Below are positions 51,023-59,749 of a stretch of 64,000 nt of DNA, piece after piece. The position numbers and the translations under genes are program-made. Position 1 is the first letter of the stretch. Each line of letters starts with the position of its first letter. Source of the stretch: Serratia nevei. Its GTDB lineage: Bacteria > Pseudomonadota > Gammaproteobacteria > Enterobacterales > Enterobacteriaceae. The notes beneath the pieces were generated by a model that was not told the DNA's origin, ran no database searches, and saw only the letters and a program-made list of their open reading frames with translations. The stretch lies in the NCBI RefSeq assembly GCF_024160145.1, contig NZ_JAMYWQ010000018.1:1-64000 (forward strand). The letters run 5' to 3'.

Positions 51023-51197
51023 TCGATCGGTCGCCGGGGATCCTCCCGGCGATAAAATAACGGTAACAATATTCCTATTGAAATCAGTTATTATAAAAAT
51101 CATTTACCATTCACACTATTTATCATCCCTCTTTATTTCCTAGCCTCACCAAAAAAGTTTTTTGCCTTTGAACAAGACAATCTCGCGTTCTTATCCT

Positions 51198-51223
51198 ATT
51201 AATTTAAATGTAAGTAAATTAAT
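51198..51223 (+). promoter_or_regulatory. perfect inverted repeat before the first pilin gene
   Basis: ATTAATTTA, eight bases, TAAATTAAT: nine-base perfect arms, 62 bases before the start codon. A related hairpin is found at the same place before the second pilin gene. Either an operator or a 5' leader hairpin. Confidence 0.5.
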
Positions 51224-51284
51224 GCGTTCTACTCCGCCTTAGGTGGCGTTTTTTTGCGGGCTTTTTCTGACACGGCAAGGAATC

Positions 51285-51824
51285 ATGATGAAAAAAACTC
51301 TGATGGTTTTGACCTCAACCCCCCTCTTGCTGTGTTCCTTCGGCACACCGGCAGTGGACGGCACCATTCAGGGCACGGTGGGGGTGACAATCACCATCGG
51401 CGCCGGCTGCGTGGTTACCGGCGGCAACAGTTCCGGCATCACCAATAATTTCGGCTCCATCAGCTTCGGCACCTACTCCTCACTGGCTAACGTCATCACC
51501 GCCAGCGCCACCGGCAGCGGCGGTACCGGCACGCTGGGGCTGAACTGCACCACCGGCACCAACTACACCGTGGCGCTGGACAACGGCCTCAACGCCTCCG
51601 GCAGCCAGCGGCGCATGGCCAGCAGCGTACCGGCCTATATCAGCTATAACCTGTATCAGGACAGCGCCAACTCCATACCCTGGAACAACACCACCGGCGT
51701 GCTGACCGGTACCGGCACCGGATCGGCCGTGCCGCTGGTCGTCTACGGCCTGGTGCCCGCGGCGGGCACCACCCCGGCGGCCGGCGTCTACAGCGATACC
51801 GTCACCATGACCGTGACCTGGTAA
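51285..51824 (+). CDS. spore coat U domain pilin, major subunit copy 1 (CsuA/B-like)
   Basis: 179 residues: signal peptide of about 22, then one SCPU domain with a Gly/Thr/Ser-rich beta fold and Cys pair (GAGCVVTGG, LGLNCTTG), ending TVTMTVTW, the kind of strand donated in chaperone-usher pili. Start MMKKTL after AAGGAATC. It heads an archaic (Csu-type) pilus locus and differs from the next gene product at only eleven positions. Confidence 0.83.
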   Translation: MMKKTLMVLTSTPLLLCSFGTPAVDGTIQGTVGVTITIGAGCVVTGGNSSGITNNFGSISFGTYSSLANVITASATGSGGTGTLGLNCTTGTNYTVALDNGLNASGSQRRMASSVPAYISYNLYQDSANSIPWNNTTGVLTGTGTGSAVPLVVYGLVPAAGTTPAAGVYSDTVTMTVTW

Positions 51825-52026
51825 CCCCGTCGCCGGCAAGCGCTCACAAACGGAGTGCCATGTCGGCGCTCCGTTATTCATTGAGATAATAATATTCCTA
51901 CCCGCCTTATCATTATCACGATCAGATTCCCCCCTGTAATACCCCACACACAACCTGCGACACCGCTTAAAAATAAATAAAGTTTTTAGTCTTGCACCGA
52001 GACATTTTCACGTTCTTATTCTATTA

Positions 52027-52048
52027 ATTAATCTGTAAACAGATTAAT
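52027..52048 (+). promoter_or_regulatory. perfect inverted repeat before the second pilin gene
   Basis: ATTAATCTGT, AA, ACAGATTAAT: ten-base perfect arms with a two-base centre, 57 bases before the start codon. Preceded by CGTTCTTATTCTATTAATTAA, which resembles the sequence before the first copy. Confidence 0.5.
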
Positions 52049-52104
52049 GCATTTGACTCATTTTTCGGGCTTTTTGGCAGGCTTCTCGACGACAGCAAGG
52101 AACC

Positions 52105-52644
52105 ATGATGAAAAAGACGCTAGCGGCATTAACCTCAACAACGCTCTTGCTGTGCTCCTTCGGTACGCAGGCAGTGGACGGCACCATTCAGGGCACGCTG
52201 GGCGTGACGCTGACCATCGGCGCCGGCTGCGTGGTCACCGGCGGCAACAGCTCCGGCACCACCAACAACTTCGGCTCCATCAGCTTCGGCACCTACTCCT
52301 CACTGGCTAACGTTATCACCGCCAGCGCCACCGGCAGCGGCGGTACCGGCACGCTGGGGCTGAACTGCACCACCGGCACCAACTACACCGTGGCGCTGGA
52401 CAACGGCCTCAATGCCTCCGGCAGCCAGCGGCGCATGGCCAGCAGCGTACCGGCCTATATCAGCTATAACCTGTATCAGGACAGCGCCCACTCGCTGCCC
52501 TGGAACAATACCACCGGTACCCTCACCGGCACCGGCACCGGATCGGCGGTGCCGCTGATCGTCTACGGCCTGGTGCCCGCAGCGGGCACCACCCCGGCGG
52601 CCGGCGTCTACAGCGATACCGTCACCATGACCGTCACCTGGTAA
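52105..52644 (+). CDS. spore coat U domain pilin, major subunit copy 2 (CsuA/B-like)
   Basis: 179 residues, same length as copy 1 with no insertions or deletions (constant 820-base offset). Most differences are in the signal peptide and a few loop positions; residues 53 to about 126 are identical. Probably the main pilus rod subunit. The minor subunit gene starts 2 bases after its stop codon. Confidence 0.83.
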   Translation: MMKKTLAALTSTTLLLCSFGTQAVDGTIQGTLGVTLTIGAGCVVTGGNSSGTTNNFGSISFGTYSSLANVITASATGSGGTGTLGLNCTTGTNYTVALDNGLNASGSQRRMASSVPAYISYNLYQDSAHSLPWNNTTGTLTGTGTGSAVPLIVYGLVPAAGTTPAAGVYSDTVTMTVTW

Positions 52645-52646
52645 GC

Positions 52647-53150
52647 ATGGTACGCCTGGCCCTTATAGGTTTGATGTTGACGCTGGCGGGAACCTGCAGC
52701 GCCAACGTCAATACCGCCACGGTGGGCGTCAGCGCCACGCTGGTCAACGCTTGTGTGGCCGGCACCACCAGCGGCGGCAATACTTCTTTCGGCACGCTTA
52801 ATTTCGGCACGGTGTACTTTTTGAATACTGCGGTACAAGTGACGGGCCAGGCGAACGCCGGGGCACTGCAGATCAACTGCAACAACGGCACCAGCTACAC
52901 GGTGCTGCTCAGCGGCGGGCAGAGCGGCAATACCGCCGCGCGTTATTTGCAGAGCGCCGCGGGCGCCAGGGTGAACTACAACCTGTATACCAGCGCCGCT
53001 TATGCCACCGTCTGGGATAACGTGACGGGCGTTTCGCAAACCGCCACCGGGCAAAGCGTCTGGCTGCCGGTCTACGGCATGATCCCGGTACAGGCGACGC
53101 CGGCGACGGGCACCTATACGGATACGGTGCAGGTGACGATAAATTGGTGA
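52647..53150 (+). CDS. spore coat U domain minor pilin (CsuA-like)
   Basis: 167 residues with signal peptide (1-20, ending TCSA) and one SCPU domain ending TVQVTINW. It shares the fold but little sequence with the major subunits. Third pilin in order, matching CsuA in the Acinetobacter csu operon. It overlaps the next gene by four bases (GTGA). Confidence 0.78.
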   Translation: MVRLALIGLMLTLAGTCSANVNTATVGVSATLVNACVAGTTSGGNTSFGTLNFGTVYFLNTAVQVTGQANAGALQINCNNGTSYTVLLSGGQSGNTAARYLQSAAGARVNYNLYTSAAYATVWDNVTGVSQTATGQSVWLPVYGMIPVQATPATGTYTDTVQVTINW

Positions 53151-53686
53151 TTAACGGAACGCTGCGCACTCTGCTGTTGACGGCGCTGATCGGCACCCCG
53201 GCGGCGCATGCCGATACCGTCAGCCAAAGCTTTACGCTCAACGCCTCGATCATCAAAGGCTGCGTGCTCGGCAGCGGCATCACCAACGTCACCTCGTTCG
53301 GCACCCTGAGTTTCGGCCAGGTGTCGTCGCTGAGCAGCAATATCAATATCGTCTCCAGCGCCGGCGCCGGTTCTATCCTGATACGTTGCAACCCGGGGCT
53401 CAGCGTCTCGCTGGCGTTGAACGTCGGCAACAACGTCACCGGCTCCATCGCCGGCGGCCGCAAGTTGCTGAACTCGGCCACCTCGGAAACGCTGCTTTAC
53501 CAGCTCTATCAGGACGCCAACTACTCGATTCTGTGGGGCGACGGCGGCAACGGCGGTTCGGTGCAAACCGTCTCCGCCACCGGCAGTACACAAGAAATAA
53601 AAATCTACGCCAGTTTAATGGCGAGCAGCACGTTGCCCACCAGCGGCACCTACAACGATACGGTCTTAGTGACAGTGACTTATTGA
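53147..53686 (+). CDS. spore coat U domain minor pilin (CsuB-like)
   Basis: 179 residues with signal peptide (about 1-20, ending AAHA) and an SCPU domain ending TVLVTVTY. Start GTG 53147 overlaps the previous stop; TTG 53144 is the alternative. Position fits CsuB. Confidence 0.77.
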   Translation: MINGTLRTLLLTALIGTPAAHADTVSQSFTLNASIIKGCVLGSGITNVTSFGTLSFGQVSSLSSNINIVSSAGAGSILIRCNPGLSVSLALNVGNNVTGSIAGGRKLLNSATSETLLYQLYQDANYSILWGDGGNGGSVQTVSATGSTQEIKIYASLMASSTLPTSGTYNDTVLVTVTY

Positions 53687-53706
53687 GTTTTTAAAAGGAT
53701 CATTCT

Positions 53707-54471
53707 ATGCGCACTCTGCTTCGCCTGCCTCTGCTGGCAGGATTGCTGTTAGCCGGCCAACCGCAGGCCTTCGCCGCCGCCTCCATTCTGATTTGGCCCA
53801 TCGATCCGGTGATTGAAGACAATCAGCAGGCCACGGCCCTGTGGCTGGAGAACCGCGACAGCAAACCGGTCTACATGCAAATTCGCGTGCTCGGCTGGCA
53901 ACAGGCCGGCGGTAAGGACGACTACCGCAACCAGAGCGAAGTGGTCGCCAGCCCACCGGTCGCCACCATCTTCCCGGGTAAACGCCAGTTGATCCGTCTG
54001 ATCAAACAGATGCCGGTCGCCGCCGGGCAAGAACGGGCTTACCGGATACTGGTTGACGAAGTGCCGATCAAAGATAAGGACGGCGCGGCACCTGACCAGG
54101 GCGCGCAGATGGGGCTGAAATTCCAGATGCGCTATTCGGTGCCGTTGTTCGTCAGCGGCAAAGATGTCTGGACCAAGCAGGATTTCGAGCACCCACGCGA
54201 CTACGCCACCGCCAACCAGCCGAAGCTCAGCTACCGGCTGCTGCAACAAAACAGCCAGCGCTGGCTCGACGTGCGCAATGACGGCATCGTGCACGCCCGC
54301 CTGTCGCAGGTCAGCATCCAGGACAAACCGCTCAACAACGGGCTATTGGGCTATGTGTTGCCGGGTTCGCAAATGCGCTTTGCCCTGCCGGCGTCAGGCA
54401 GCTTCGCCGGCGGCAAGCTACAGGCGATGGTCAACGACAACAAGCAGCCCGTAACCATTCCGTCTTACTGA
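53707..54471 (+). CDS. pilus assembly chaperone (CsuC-like)
   Basis: 254-residue periplasmic chaperone of the PapD-like family: signal peptide ending in AFA, N-terminal Ig domain with the strand region PGKRQLIRLIKQ, and the Arg/Lys anchor residues expected there. It stabilises SCPU pilins by donor-strand complementation. The usher gene follows within about 13 bases. Confidence 0.88.
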   Translation: MRTLLRLPLLAGLLLAGQPQAFAAASILIWPIDPVIEDNQQATALWLENRDSKPVYMQIRVLGWQQAGGKDDYRNQSEVVASPPVATIFPGKRQLIRLIKQMPVAAGQERAYRILVDEVPIKDKDGAAPDQGAQMGLKFQMRYSVPLFVSGKDVWTKQDFEHPRDYATANQPKLSYRLLQQNSQRWLDVRNDGIVHARLSQVSIQDKPLNNGLLGYVLPGSQMRFALPASGSFAGGKLQAMVNDNKQPVTIPSY

Positions 54472-54484
54472 GCCTGAGGTGCAG

Positions 54485-56956
54485 GTGAAGCGGATGTCAT
54501 CGCCGGCCGCCAGCGTCAAGCCGCTGGCCCTGGCCGTACTCTGTATGGCGGTGGAGCTGTGGCCGACGCACGCCGCCGCCGACGATTTGCCGCCGCCGCC
54601 CAGTGCGGTCAGCATGCCGGATACCACGCTGTATCTGGAGCCGGTGGTGAATGGCCGCCAGACCGGTAAAGTGGTGCCGGTCACCTACCGCGGCGGCCAC
54701 TACTACCTGACGCCGCAGCAGTTGAGCGACGCCGGCCTGCCGGTAACGGACAAGCAGGCGAAAGAGATCGCCGTCGATCAACTGGATAAGGTCGACGTTA
54801 CCTACAGCGGCGAAACGCAGCAGTTGCTGATCTCGGTACCCAACGACTGGCTGCCCAAGCAAACTCTCGGCAGCGCCACCACGGAGCAGCGGCTGCCGGC
54901 GCAAAGCAGCCTGGGTTTTTTGCTGAATTACGACGCCTACGTCAGCCAGAGCGGCGGGCGCGGCAATCCGGGCTATTTCTCTGCCTGGAGCGAACAGCGG
55001 CTGTTCGATGGCTTTGGCGTTATCGCCAACACCGGCATCTTCCGCAGCAGCTTCAACGGCGACAGCGCTGCGCAGCAGAACAATCGCTATATCCGCTACG
55101 ACAGTTCCTGGCGCTACAGCGACGACGACGCCATGCTCAGCTATACGGCGGGCGATCTCATTACCGGCTCGCTGCCCTGGACCAGCTCGGTGCGCGTCGG
55201 CGGCCTGCAGGTGGCGCGCAATTTCGCCACGCGGCCGGATCTGATCACCTACCCGCTGCCGCAGTTCTCCGGCCAGGCTGCGGTGCCGAGCAGCGTTGAC
55301 CTGTACATCAATAGCTATAAAAACACCTCCGCCAGCGTGAACCCCGGCCCGTTCACCCTCAATACCGTGCCCTACATCAACGGTGCCGGTCAGGCGACGG
55401 TGGTGACCACCGATGCGCTTGGCCGCCAGATCAGCACCACGGTGCCGTTCTATGTCGCCAGTTCGCTGCTGCAGGCCGGGTTGAGCGATTTCAGCCTGTC
55501 GGCGGGTGCGCTGCGGCGGAACTATGGCTTTAGCTCGGCGGATTACGGCCAGTGGGTAGCCAGTGGCAGTGGGCGTTACGGCGTCACAGATTGGTTGACG
55601 CTCGAAGGCCGGGCGGAAGGCGCGGCGGAGCTGGCAGTCACCGGCGCCGGCGCCGGCGTGCGCGTTGGGCAACTGGGGGTGTTCAACGCCTCCTACAGCT
55701 ATAGCCAGGCGAGCAATGACGCCTTCAACGCCCCAGCGGTTACCCCGCTCTATTACGACCCCATCACCGGCCAGCCGCTGCAGCAACCGGATGCCGGGCC
55801 GGTGTATCAGTACACCGGCCGCCACGGCGATCAGAGCAGCCTGAGTTACACTTACAGCAATCAGTATTTCAGCCTCAATGCCCAACGCGTGCTGCGCAGC
55901 GCGGGCTTTGGCGATCTTTCCAGTTACAAGAGCAGTTACAGGCTGAGCCGCCGTACCGATCAACTGACCGGCAGTATCGGCCTGAGCCGCTTCGGCAGCC
56001 TGGGGGCCGGTTATTTCGACGTGCGCGACGCCATCGGCCAGCGCACTCGCCTGATCAACCTGTCCTATAGCCTCACGCTGTGGCGCAATATCAGTCTATA
56101 TGCCTCGGCAAACCGTGAAATCGGCGGCAATGGCTACAGCTCGCAGCTGCAAATCAGCATTCCGTTCGATGCCTGGGGCACCGCCAACGTCAGCACCGCC
56201 CGCGACGCCGGCAATCGCTGGAGCGAGCGTGTCGGCTATAGCCGCGCTGCGCCGACCGGCGGTGGTTTCGGCTGGAACCTGGCCTATGCCGGCGGCCAGG
56301 GCAGCGACAGCGATTACCGCCAGGCGGATCTGACCTGGCGCACCTCGCTCTTGGAGACCCGTGCGGGGCTGTATGGCAACCGCAATGACTACACGCGCTG
56401 GGGCGAAGTCAGCGGTTCGCTGGTGGCGATGAACGGCGGCGTGTACGCCACCAACACCATCAACGACGCTTTCGCCCTGGTATCGACCAACGGTTACGCC
56501 GGTGTTCCTGTCAGCTACGAAAACCAGCGCATCGGCGTTACCAACGACAAAGGCTATCTGCTGGTGCCCACCGTCACCTCGTATTACCACGCCAAATTCC
56601 AGATAGACCCACTCAACCTGCCGGCAGACGTGAACCTGCCGGCGGTCGAAAAAACCGTCTCCATCCGCGATCACAGCGGTTACCTGGTCGAGTTCCCCGT
56701 CCAGCGCCTTTCCGCCGCCGACGTGGAACTGGTCGATGCGCAAGGCAAACCGCTGGCCAACGGCAGCCAGGTGGCGGTGATCGGCAGCAATCAACAGAGC
56801 TACGTCGGGTGGGATGGCATGACCTATATCGACCCGGTGCAGCAGCACAACCGGCTGAGCGTGATCCCGGCCGACGGCGGGCCGCCGTGCCAGGTCAGCT
56901 TCAGCCTGGCCAATCCTCAGGGGCTGCAACGCGTCGGTCCCCTCGTCTGCCAATAA
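54485..56956 (+). CDS. outer-membrane usher of a Csu-type pilus (CsuD-like)
   Basis: About 823 residues: signal sequence (ending HAAA), N-terminal chaperone-binding domain, a 24-strand barrel interrupted by a plug (VNPGPFTLNTVPYINGAG marks the plug start), and C-terminal domains. Starts GTG 54479, GTG 54485 and ATG 54494 are all possible; GTG 54485 has the best spacing to TGAGG. It secretes and assembles the pilin chain. Confidence 0.9.
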   Translation: MKRMSSPAASVKPLALAVLCMAVELWPTHAAADDLPPPPSAVSMPDTTLYLEPVVNGRQTGKVVPVTYRGGHYYLTPQQLSDAGLPVTDKQAKEIAVDQLDKVDVTYSGETQQLLISVPNDWLPKQTLGSATTEQRLPAQSSLGFLLNYDAYVSQSGGRGNPGYFSAWSEQRLFDGFGVIANTGIFRSSFNGDSAAQQNNRYIRYDSSWRYSDDDAMLSYTAGDLITGSLPWTSSVRVGGLQVARNFATRPDLITYPLPQFSGQAAVPSSVDLYINSYKNTSASVNPGPFTLNTVPYINGAGQATVVTTDALGRQISTTVPFYVASSLLQAGLSDFSLSAGALRRNYGFSSADYGQWVASGSGRYGVTDWLTLEGRAEGAAELAVTGAGAGVRVGQLGVFNASYSYSQASNDAFNAPAVTPLYYDPITGQPLQQPDAGPVYQYTGRHGDQSSLSYTYSNQYFSLNAQRVLRSAGFGDLSSYKSSYRLSRRTDQLTGSIGLSRFGSLGAGYFDVRDAIGQRTRLINLSYSLTLWRNISLYASANREIGGNGYSSQLQISIPFDAWGTANVSTARDAGNRWSERVGYSRAAPTGGGFGWNLAYAGGQGSDSDYRQADLTWRTSLLETRAGLYGNRNDYTRWGEVSGSLVAMNGGVYATNTINDAFALVSTNGYAGVPVSYENQRIGVTNDKGYLLVPTVTSYYHAKFQIDPLNLPADVNLPAVEKTVSIRDHSGYLVEFPVQRLSAADVELVDAQGKPLANGSQVAVIGSNQQSYVGWDGMTYIDPVQQHNRLSVIPADGGPPCQVSFSLANPQGLQRVGPLVCQ

Positions 56957-56975
56957 CACAAGGAGAAGAAGAACG

Positions 56976-57908
56976 ATGTATCGGCAAGTGAAAATTCTGT
57001 TGGCAGCGCTGCTGCTGCTGTGCGGACAACGCGCGCTGGCGGACTGCGCCACCGCCAACGGCACGGTCACGTTGCCCAGCAGCAACTCGTTTGCCGTCTA
57101 TAACGGCCAAATAAACGCCCAGGGCACCGCCGGGCTAAACTGCACCGGCCTCGGGCTCAGCCTGCTGTCGCAAAATACCGTCACGGTGCAAATCGCCTCC
57201 ACCACCAACAATATGGCTCTGTTGAATACTAACGGCTCCGGCGATCAAATCTCCTATCTGATCTATCCCGACTCGAACTACCAGTACCCTTACAGCGTTG
57301 GCCAAACCATCAACTACAGCTCGCTGAATCTGCTGTCGCTGATCCTGATCTCGTCCAACGTCAACTTCCCGCTGTACATCAAAACCGTCACGGGAGCGAA
57401 CGTCAGCGCCGGCACCTATACCGACACCATCAACCTGATATGGGACTACCATATTTGCGGGCTGGGGGCGCTTGGCCTGTGCATCTGGTGGAACGGCACC
57501 AACCAACCCAGCACCGTAACCGTCACCGCAGTCATCACCAAAAGCTGCCTGATCAACACCGCCAATAACGTCAACTTCGGCAGCATGGCGCTGGTGGGGC
57601 AATTCAACCCGATTAACCAAAGCATCACCCTGACCTGCACCAAATCTCAGGCGTACAGCTCCTACTTCACCAACGGTAACAACCCCATCACCGGCTGGCG
57701 GCAAATGCTCAGCGGCACCAGCAATTTCCTGCAGTATCAAATCTATCTGCCCAACACCAGCACCGTGTGGAGCAGCACCAACGCGCAAAGCGGCACCGGT
57801 ACCGGCCTGGCGCAGAGCATCCCCTTTACCGCCGCCATCAACCCGGCACAGACCGAAGTGCCGGTCGGCACCTATCAGGATACCGTCAGCTATGTCGTGA
57901 CTTATTAA
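56976..57908 (+). CDS. two-domain SCPU tip adhesin (CsuE-like)
   Basis: 310 residues: signal peptide (1-22, ending ALA), then two SCPU-type domains (about 23-170 and 185-310). The N-terminal domain is the likely adhesin, rich in hydrophobic residues (SSLNLLSLILISS), and the second is the pilin domain ending [20 protein letters not shown]. Last gene of the pilus locus. Confidence 0.82.
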   Translation: MYRQVKILLAALLLLCGQRALADCATANGTVTLPSSNSFAVYNGQINAQGTAGLNCTGLGLSLLSQNTVTVQIASTTNNMALLNTNGSGDQISYLIYPDSNYQYPYSVGQTINYSSLNLLSLILISSNVNFPLYIKTVTGANVSAGTYTDTINLIWDYHICGLGALGLCIWWNGTNQPSTVTVTAVITKSCLINTANNVNFGSMALVGQFNPINQSITLTCTKSQAYSSYFTNGNNPITGWRQMLSGTSNFLQYQIYLPNTSTVWSSTNAQSGTGTGLAQSIPFTAAINPAQTEVPVGTYQDTVSYVVTY

Positions 57909-58043
57909 GGCGGCCGTTAGCCGCCCGGGACAAATGTTGCCAAAATGTATTTTTTGTGTGGCATTTTTTGCTCATTTAGCTATGCTCATACCGATGGCCG
58001 AACTGGTCTAACCTCCTACCACATCATTGAGCAAGGAGTTCCC

Positions 58044-58283
58044 ATGAGCAAAACCGTCGTAAAAATTGGCAGCTTCGAGGTCGATGACGCGCATCTTCAC
58101 GCCGGCGCCGACCGTGCCGGCACCCTGAGCATTCCCTGCAAGTCCGATCCGGACCTGTGCATGCAGCTCGACGGCTGGGATGAGCACACCAGCATCCCGG
58201 CGATCCTCAATGGCAAACAGTCGCTGCTGTACAAGCAACACTACGATCGGCAGACGGACGCCTGGGTGATGCGGCTGGCATGA
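58044..58283 (+). CDS. yebV: YebV family protein
   Basis: 79 residues with the E. coli YebV pattern: MSKTVVKIGSFEVDD, IPCKSDPDLCMQLDGWD and DAWVMRLA. Function unknown. RBS AAGGAG. In E. coli it directly follows rsmF; here the pilus locus lies between. Confidence 0.92.
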   Translation: MSKTVVKIGSFEVDDAHLHAGADRAGTLSIPCKSDPDLCMQLDGWDEHTSIPAILNGKQSLLYKQHYDRQTDAWVMRLA

Positions 58284-58306
58284 AAATGCATCAGGATTGC
58301 TGATAA

Positions 58307-58340
58307 CGCGCTGTTTTCATCGGAAACAGCGCGTTTTTTT
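58307..58340 (+). terminator. terminator after yebV
   Basis: CGCGCTGTTTTC, ATC, GGAAACAGCGCG followed by TTTTTTT (one base bulged). It overlaps the end of the convergent peptidase gene by two bases. Confidence 0.85.
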
Positions 58341-58938
58341 ATGCGATGGCGATGCCGCGGCCGGCAAAGAAACGGGCGAAGCGGCTGAGCGGCAGCTGTA
58401 CCCGTTCGCGCGTCGCCGGGCTGTCGCCCGAAGGGTTGTGGAAGGTCACGCTTTGCGCATCGGCGGCGGTGATCAGCACCAGATGCCCGCCCCGCTGCGG
58501 CGGCACGCTCTCGGGCCGGCGAATGGAGGGGTGCACCGAGGCGATAAAGTAGCGACATGCGCTGAACAGCGCCGACACGTCGGCCGCCTCCAGCCCCACC
58601 TTCACCTCCGCTTGCAGCGCGAACTGCTCGCGCACGTACTCGACGAACGGCGCGTAAATCAGCCCTTTGATTCGCTCACCCTCGCGCACATAGGCGCCAT
58701 AGGGCAAGCTGCGGCGCGCCAGCTCCAGCAACGGCGGCGCTTCGCCGTCGCGGTGGCCCAGCACCATTTTCAGGCAGGCCATGCCGCACACGTGGTTGGC
58801 CCACTCGATGTACTCCGCCCGATCGCGGGCGCCGCTGCGCGCCCAATTCTCGTCATGCGCCAGCGTGGCGCGGCCGGCGATCAGATCGGCGGCCAGCTCC
58901 GGGCTTGCCCACTGGCATTCGTAGGGAACGTCGCGCAT
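58339..58938 (-). CDS. C39-like (papain-fold) cysteine peptidase family protein
   Basis: 199 residues. Cys51 in HVCGMACLKMVL, His152 in RGGHLVLI and Asn168 in FHNPSG form the Cys-His-Asn pattern of the peptidase_C39_2 group. No signal peptide, so cytoplasmic as predicted. It follows the ASCH gene by 4 bases, forming a two-gene unit. Substrate unknown. Confidence 0.72.
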   Translation of the reverse strand: MRDVPYECQWASPELAADLIAGRATLAHDENWARSGARDRAEYIEWANHVCGMACLKMVLGHRDGEAPPLLELARRSLPYGAYVREGERIKGLIYAPFVEYVREQFALQAEVKVGLEAADVSALFSACRYFIASVHPSIRRPESVPPQRGGHLVLITAADAQSVTFHNPSGDSPATRERVQLPLSRFARFFAGRGIAIA

Positions 58939-58942
58939 CCGT

Positions 58943-59335
58943 TTAGAACTTGTCGACCACTTTGAAATTCATCAGCACCAGCGTCATGTCCGGCGAGAAC
59001 AGATCGTATTCTTCGAAGAAGCGCTGCAGCTCTTTGCGCCAATGTGCCAGCGAACGATCGCCCTCGCCTTCGGCAAAGGCGTGCGCTTCATCGACCTGAT
59101 CGTAGGTTTTCATTTCCACCGCGGTCAACTCAACCGCGCAGACCGGTTCACCTTTGCCGTCCACCACCAGGAACAGATCGCCGGCCTGCGGGATCCCTTC
59201 ACCGTCCAGGTTGGAACAGGTGGCCGTTTTGGTGCCATTAAGGATCAATTGCACCACGTGATCGGCCTGCTGTTCGGTGTCGCCGAACGCCCAGCGCTCA
59301 AGGTGCTCGTATTTCTGTGGAATTGCCGTCGCCAT
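58943..59335 (-). CDS. ASCH domain protein
   Basis: 130 residues with the ASCH pattern: an early NGTKTATCSN loop (about 33-42) where family enzymes have the catalytic Lys and Thr, then GDLFLVVDGKGEPVCAVEL and a C-terminal (D)LFSPDMTLVLMNF. ASCH proteins bind RNA or act as amidohydrolases (YqfB type, N4-acetylcytidine). Which applies here is unknown. First gene of the pair with the C39-like protein. Confidence 0.78.
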   Translation of the reverse strand: MATAIPQKYEHLERWAFGDTEQQADHVVQLILNGTKTATCSNLDGEGIPQAGDLFLVVDGKGEPVCAVELTAVEMKTYDQVDEAHAFAEGEGDRSLAHWRKELQRFFEEYDLFSPDMTLVLMNFKVVDKF

Positions 59336-59641
59336 GATTATACCTTTGGGAAAAATGCCTCAATGCAAACAGGATAGTACAACGTATTGCCGGCCGTCTG
59401 CATCCGTCGCAAGCGCGACTGCGCGTTCCGCCGCCGCCTTTACGCGCTTTTACCGTTTATCGCTGTGCCTGCCGCCATGTCGCGCGCATACTGTGCCTAT
59501 GATTCACCCAATCGCGACCGCCAGGCGGCAAGACGACATCGGTGCGGACGATACCTTCAGCGATTTGCTCAACGGCGTCGCCCTGGTGACGCTTTCCCTC
59601 ATCACCCTCGTCGCGGGTGGTACTTCAGTTAAGGAGGTAAC
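59336..59641. other. 306-base gap with a possible small reading frame
   Basis: An ATG frame at 59499-59699 gives 66 residues with one hydrophobic stretch (LLNGVALVTLSLITLVAGG). It lacks a ribosome site and overlaps the better-supported 35-codon gene at its 3' end. The rest of the gap shows nothing certain. Confidence 0.3.
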
Positions 59642-59749
59642 GTGGCGACAAAACGTATGGGCAACAAACTCAGTAAAATGGTCGTGGTGCTGCTGCTGAT
59701 CTGCCTGGCGTTGCTGCTGTTACGTTGGGCGGCGATAGCCTTCGGTTAA
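59642..59749 (+). CDS. 35-residue single-span membrane protein
   Basis: GTG start preceded by TAAGGAGGT at ideal spacing, the strongest ribosome site in the window. The product is VATKRMGNKLSKM, then a hydrophobic helix (about 13-33), ending AIAFG. Too short for usual gene finders. Basic N-terminus and hydrophobic tail suggest an inner-membrane protein with the N-terminus inside. Function unknown. Its stop overlaps the convergent small gene. Confidence 0.6.
   Translation: MATKRMGNKLSKMVVVLLLICLALLLLRWAAIAFG

Noticed and set aside
51054-51240. AT-rich stretch considered as a phase-variable promoter switch
   Set aside because: The inverted repeats are too short and close together for an invertible element, and no recombinase gene is near.
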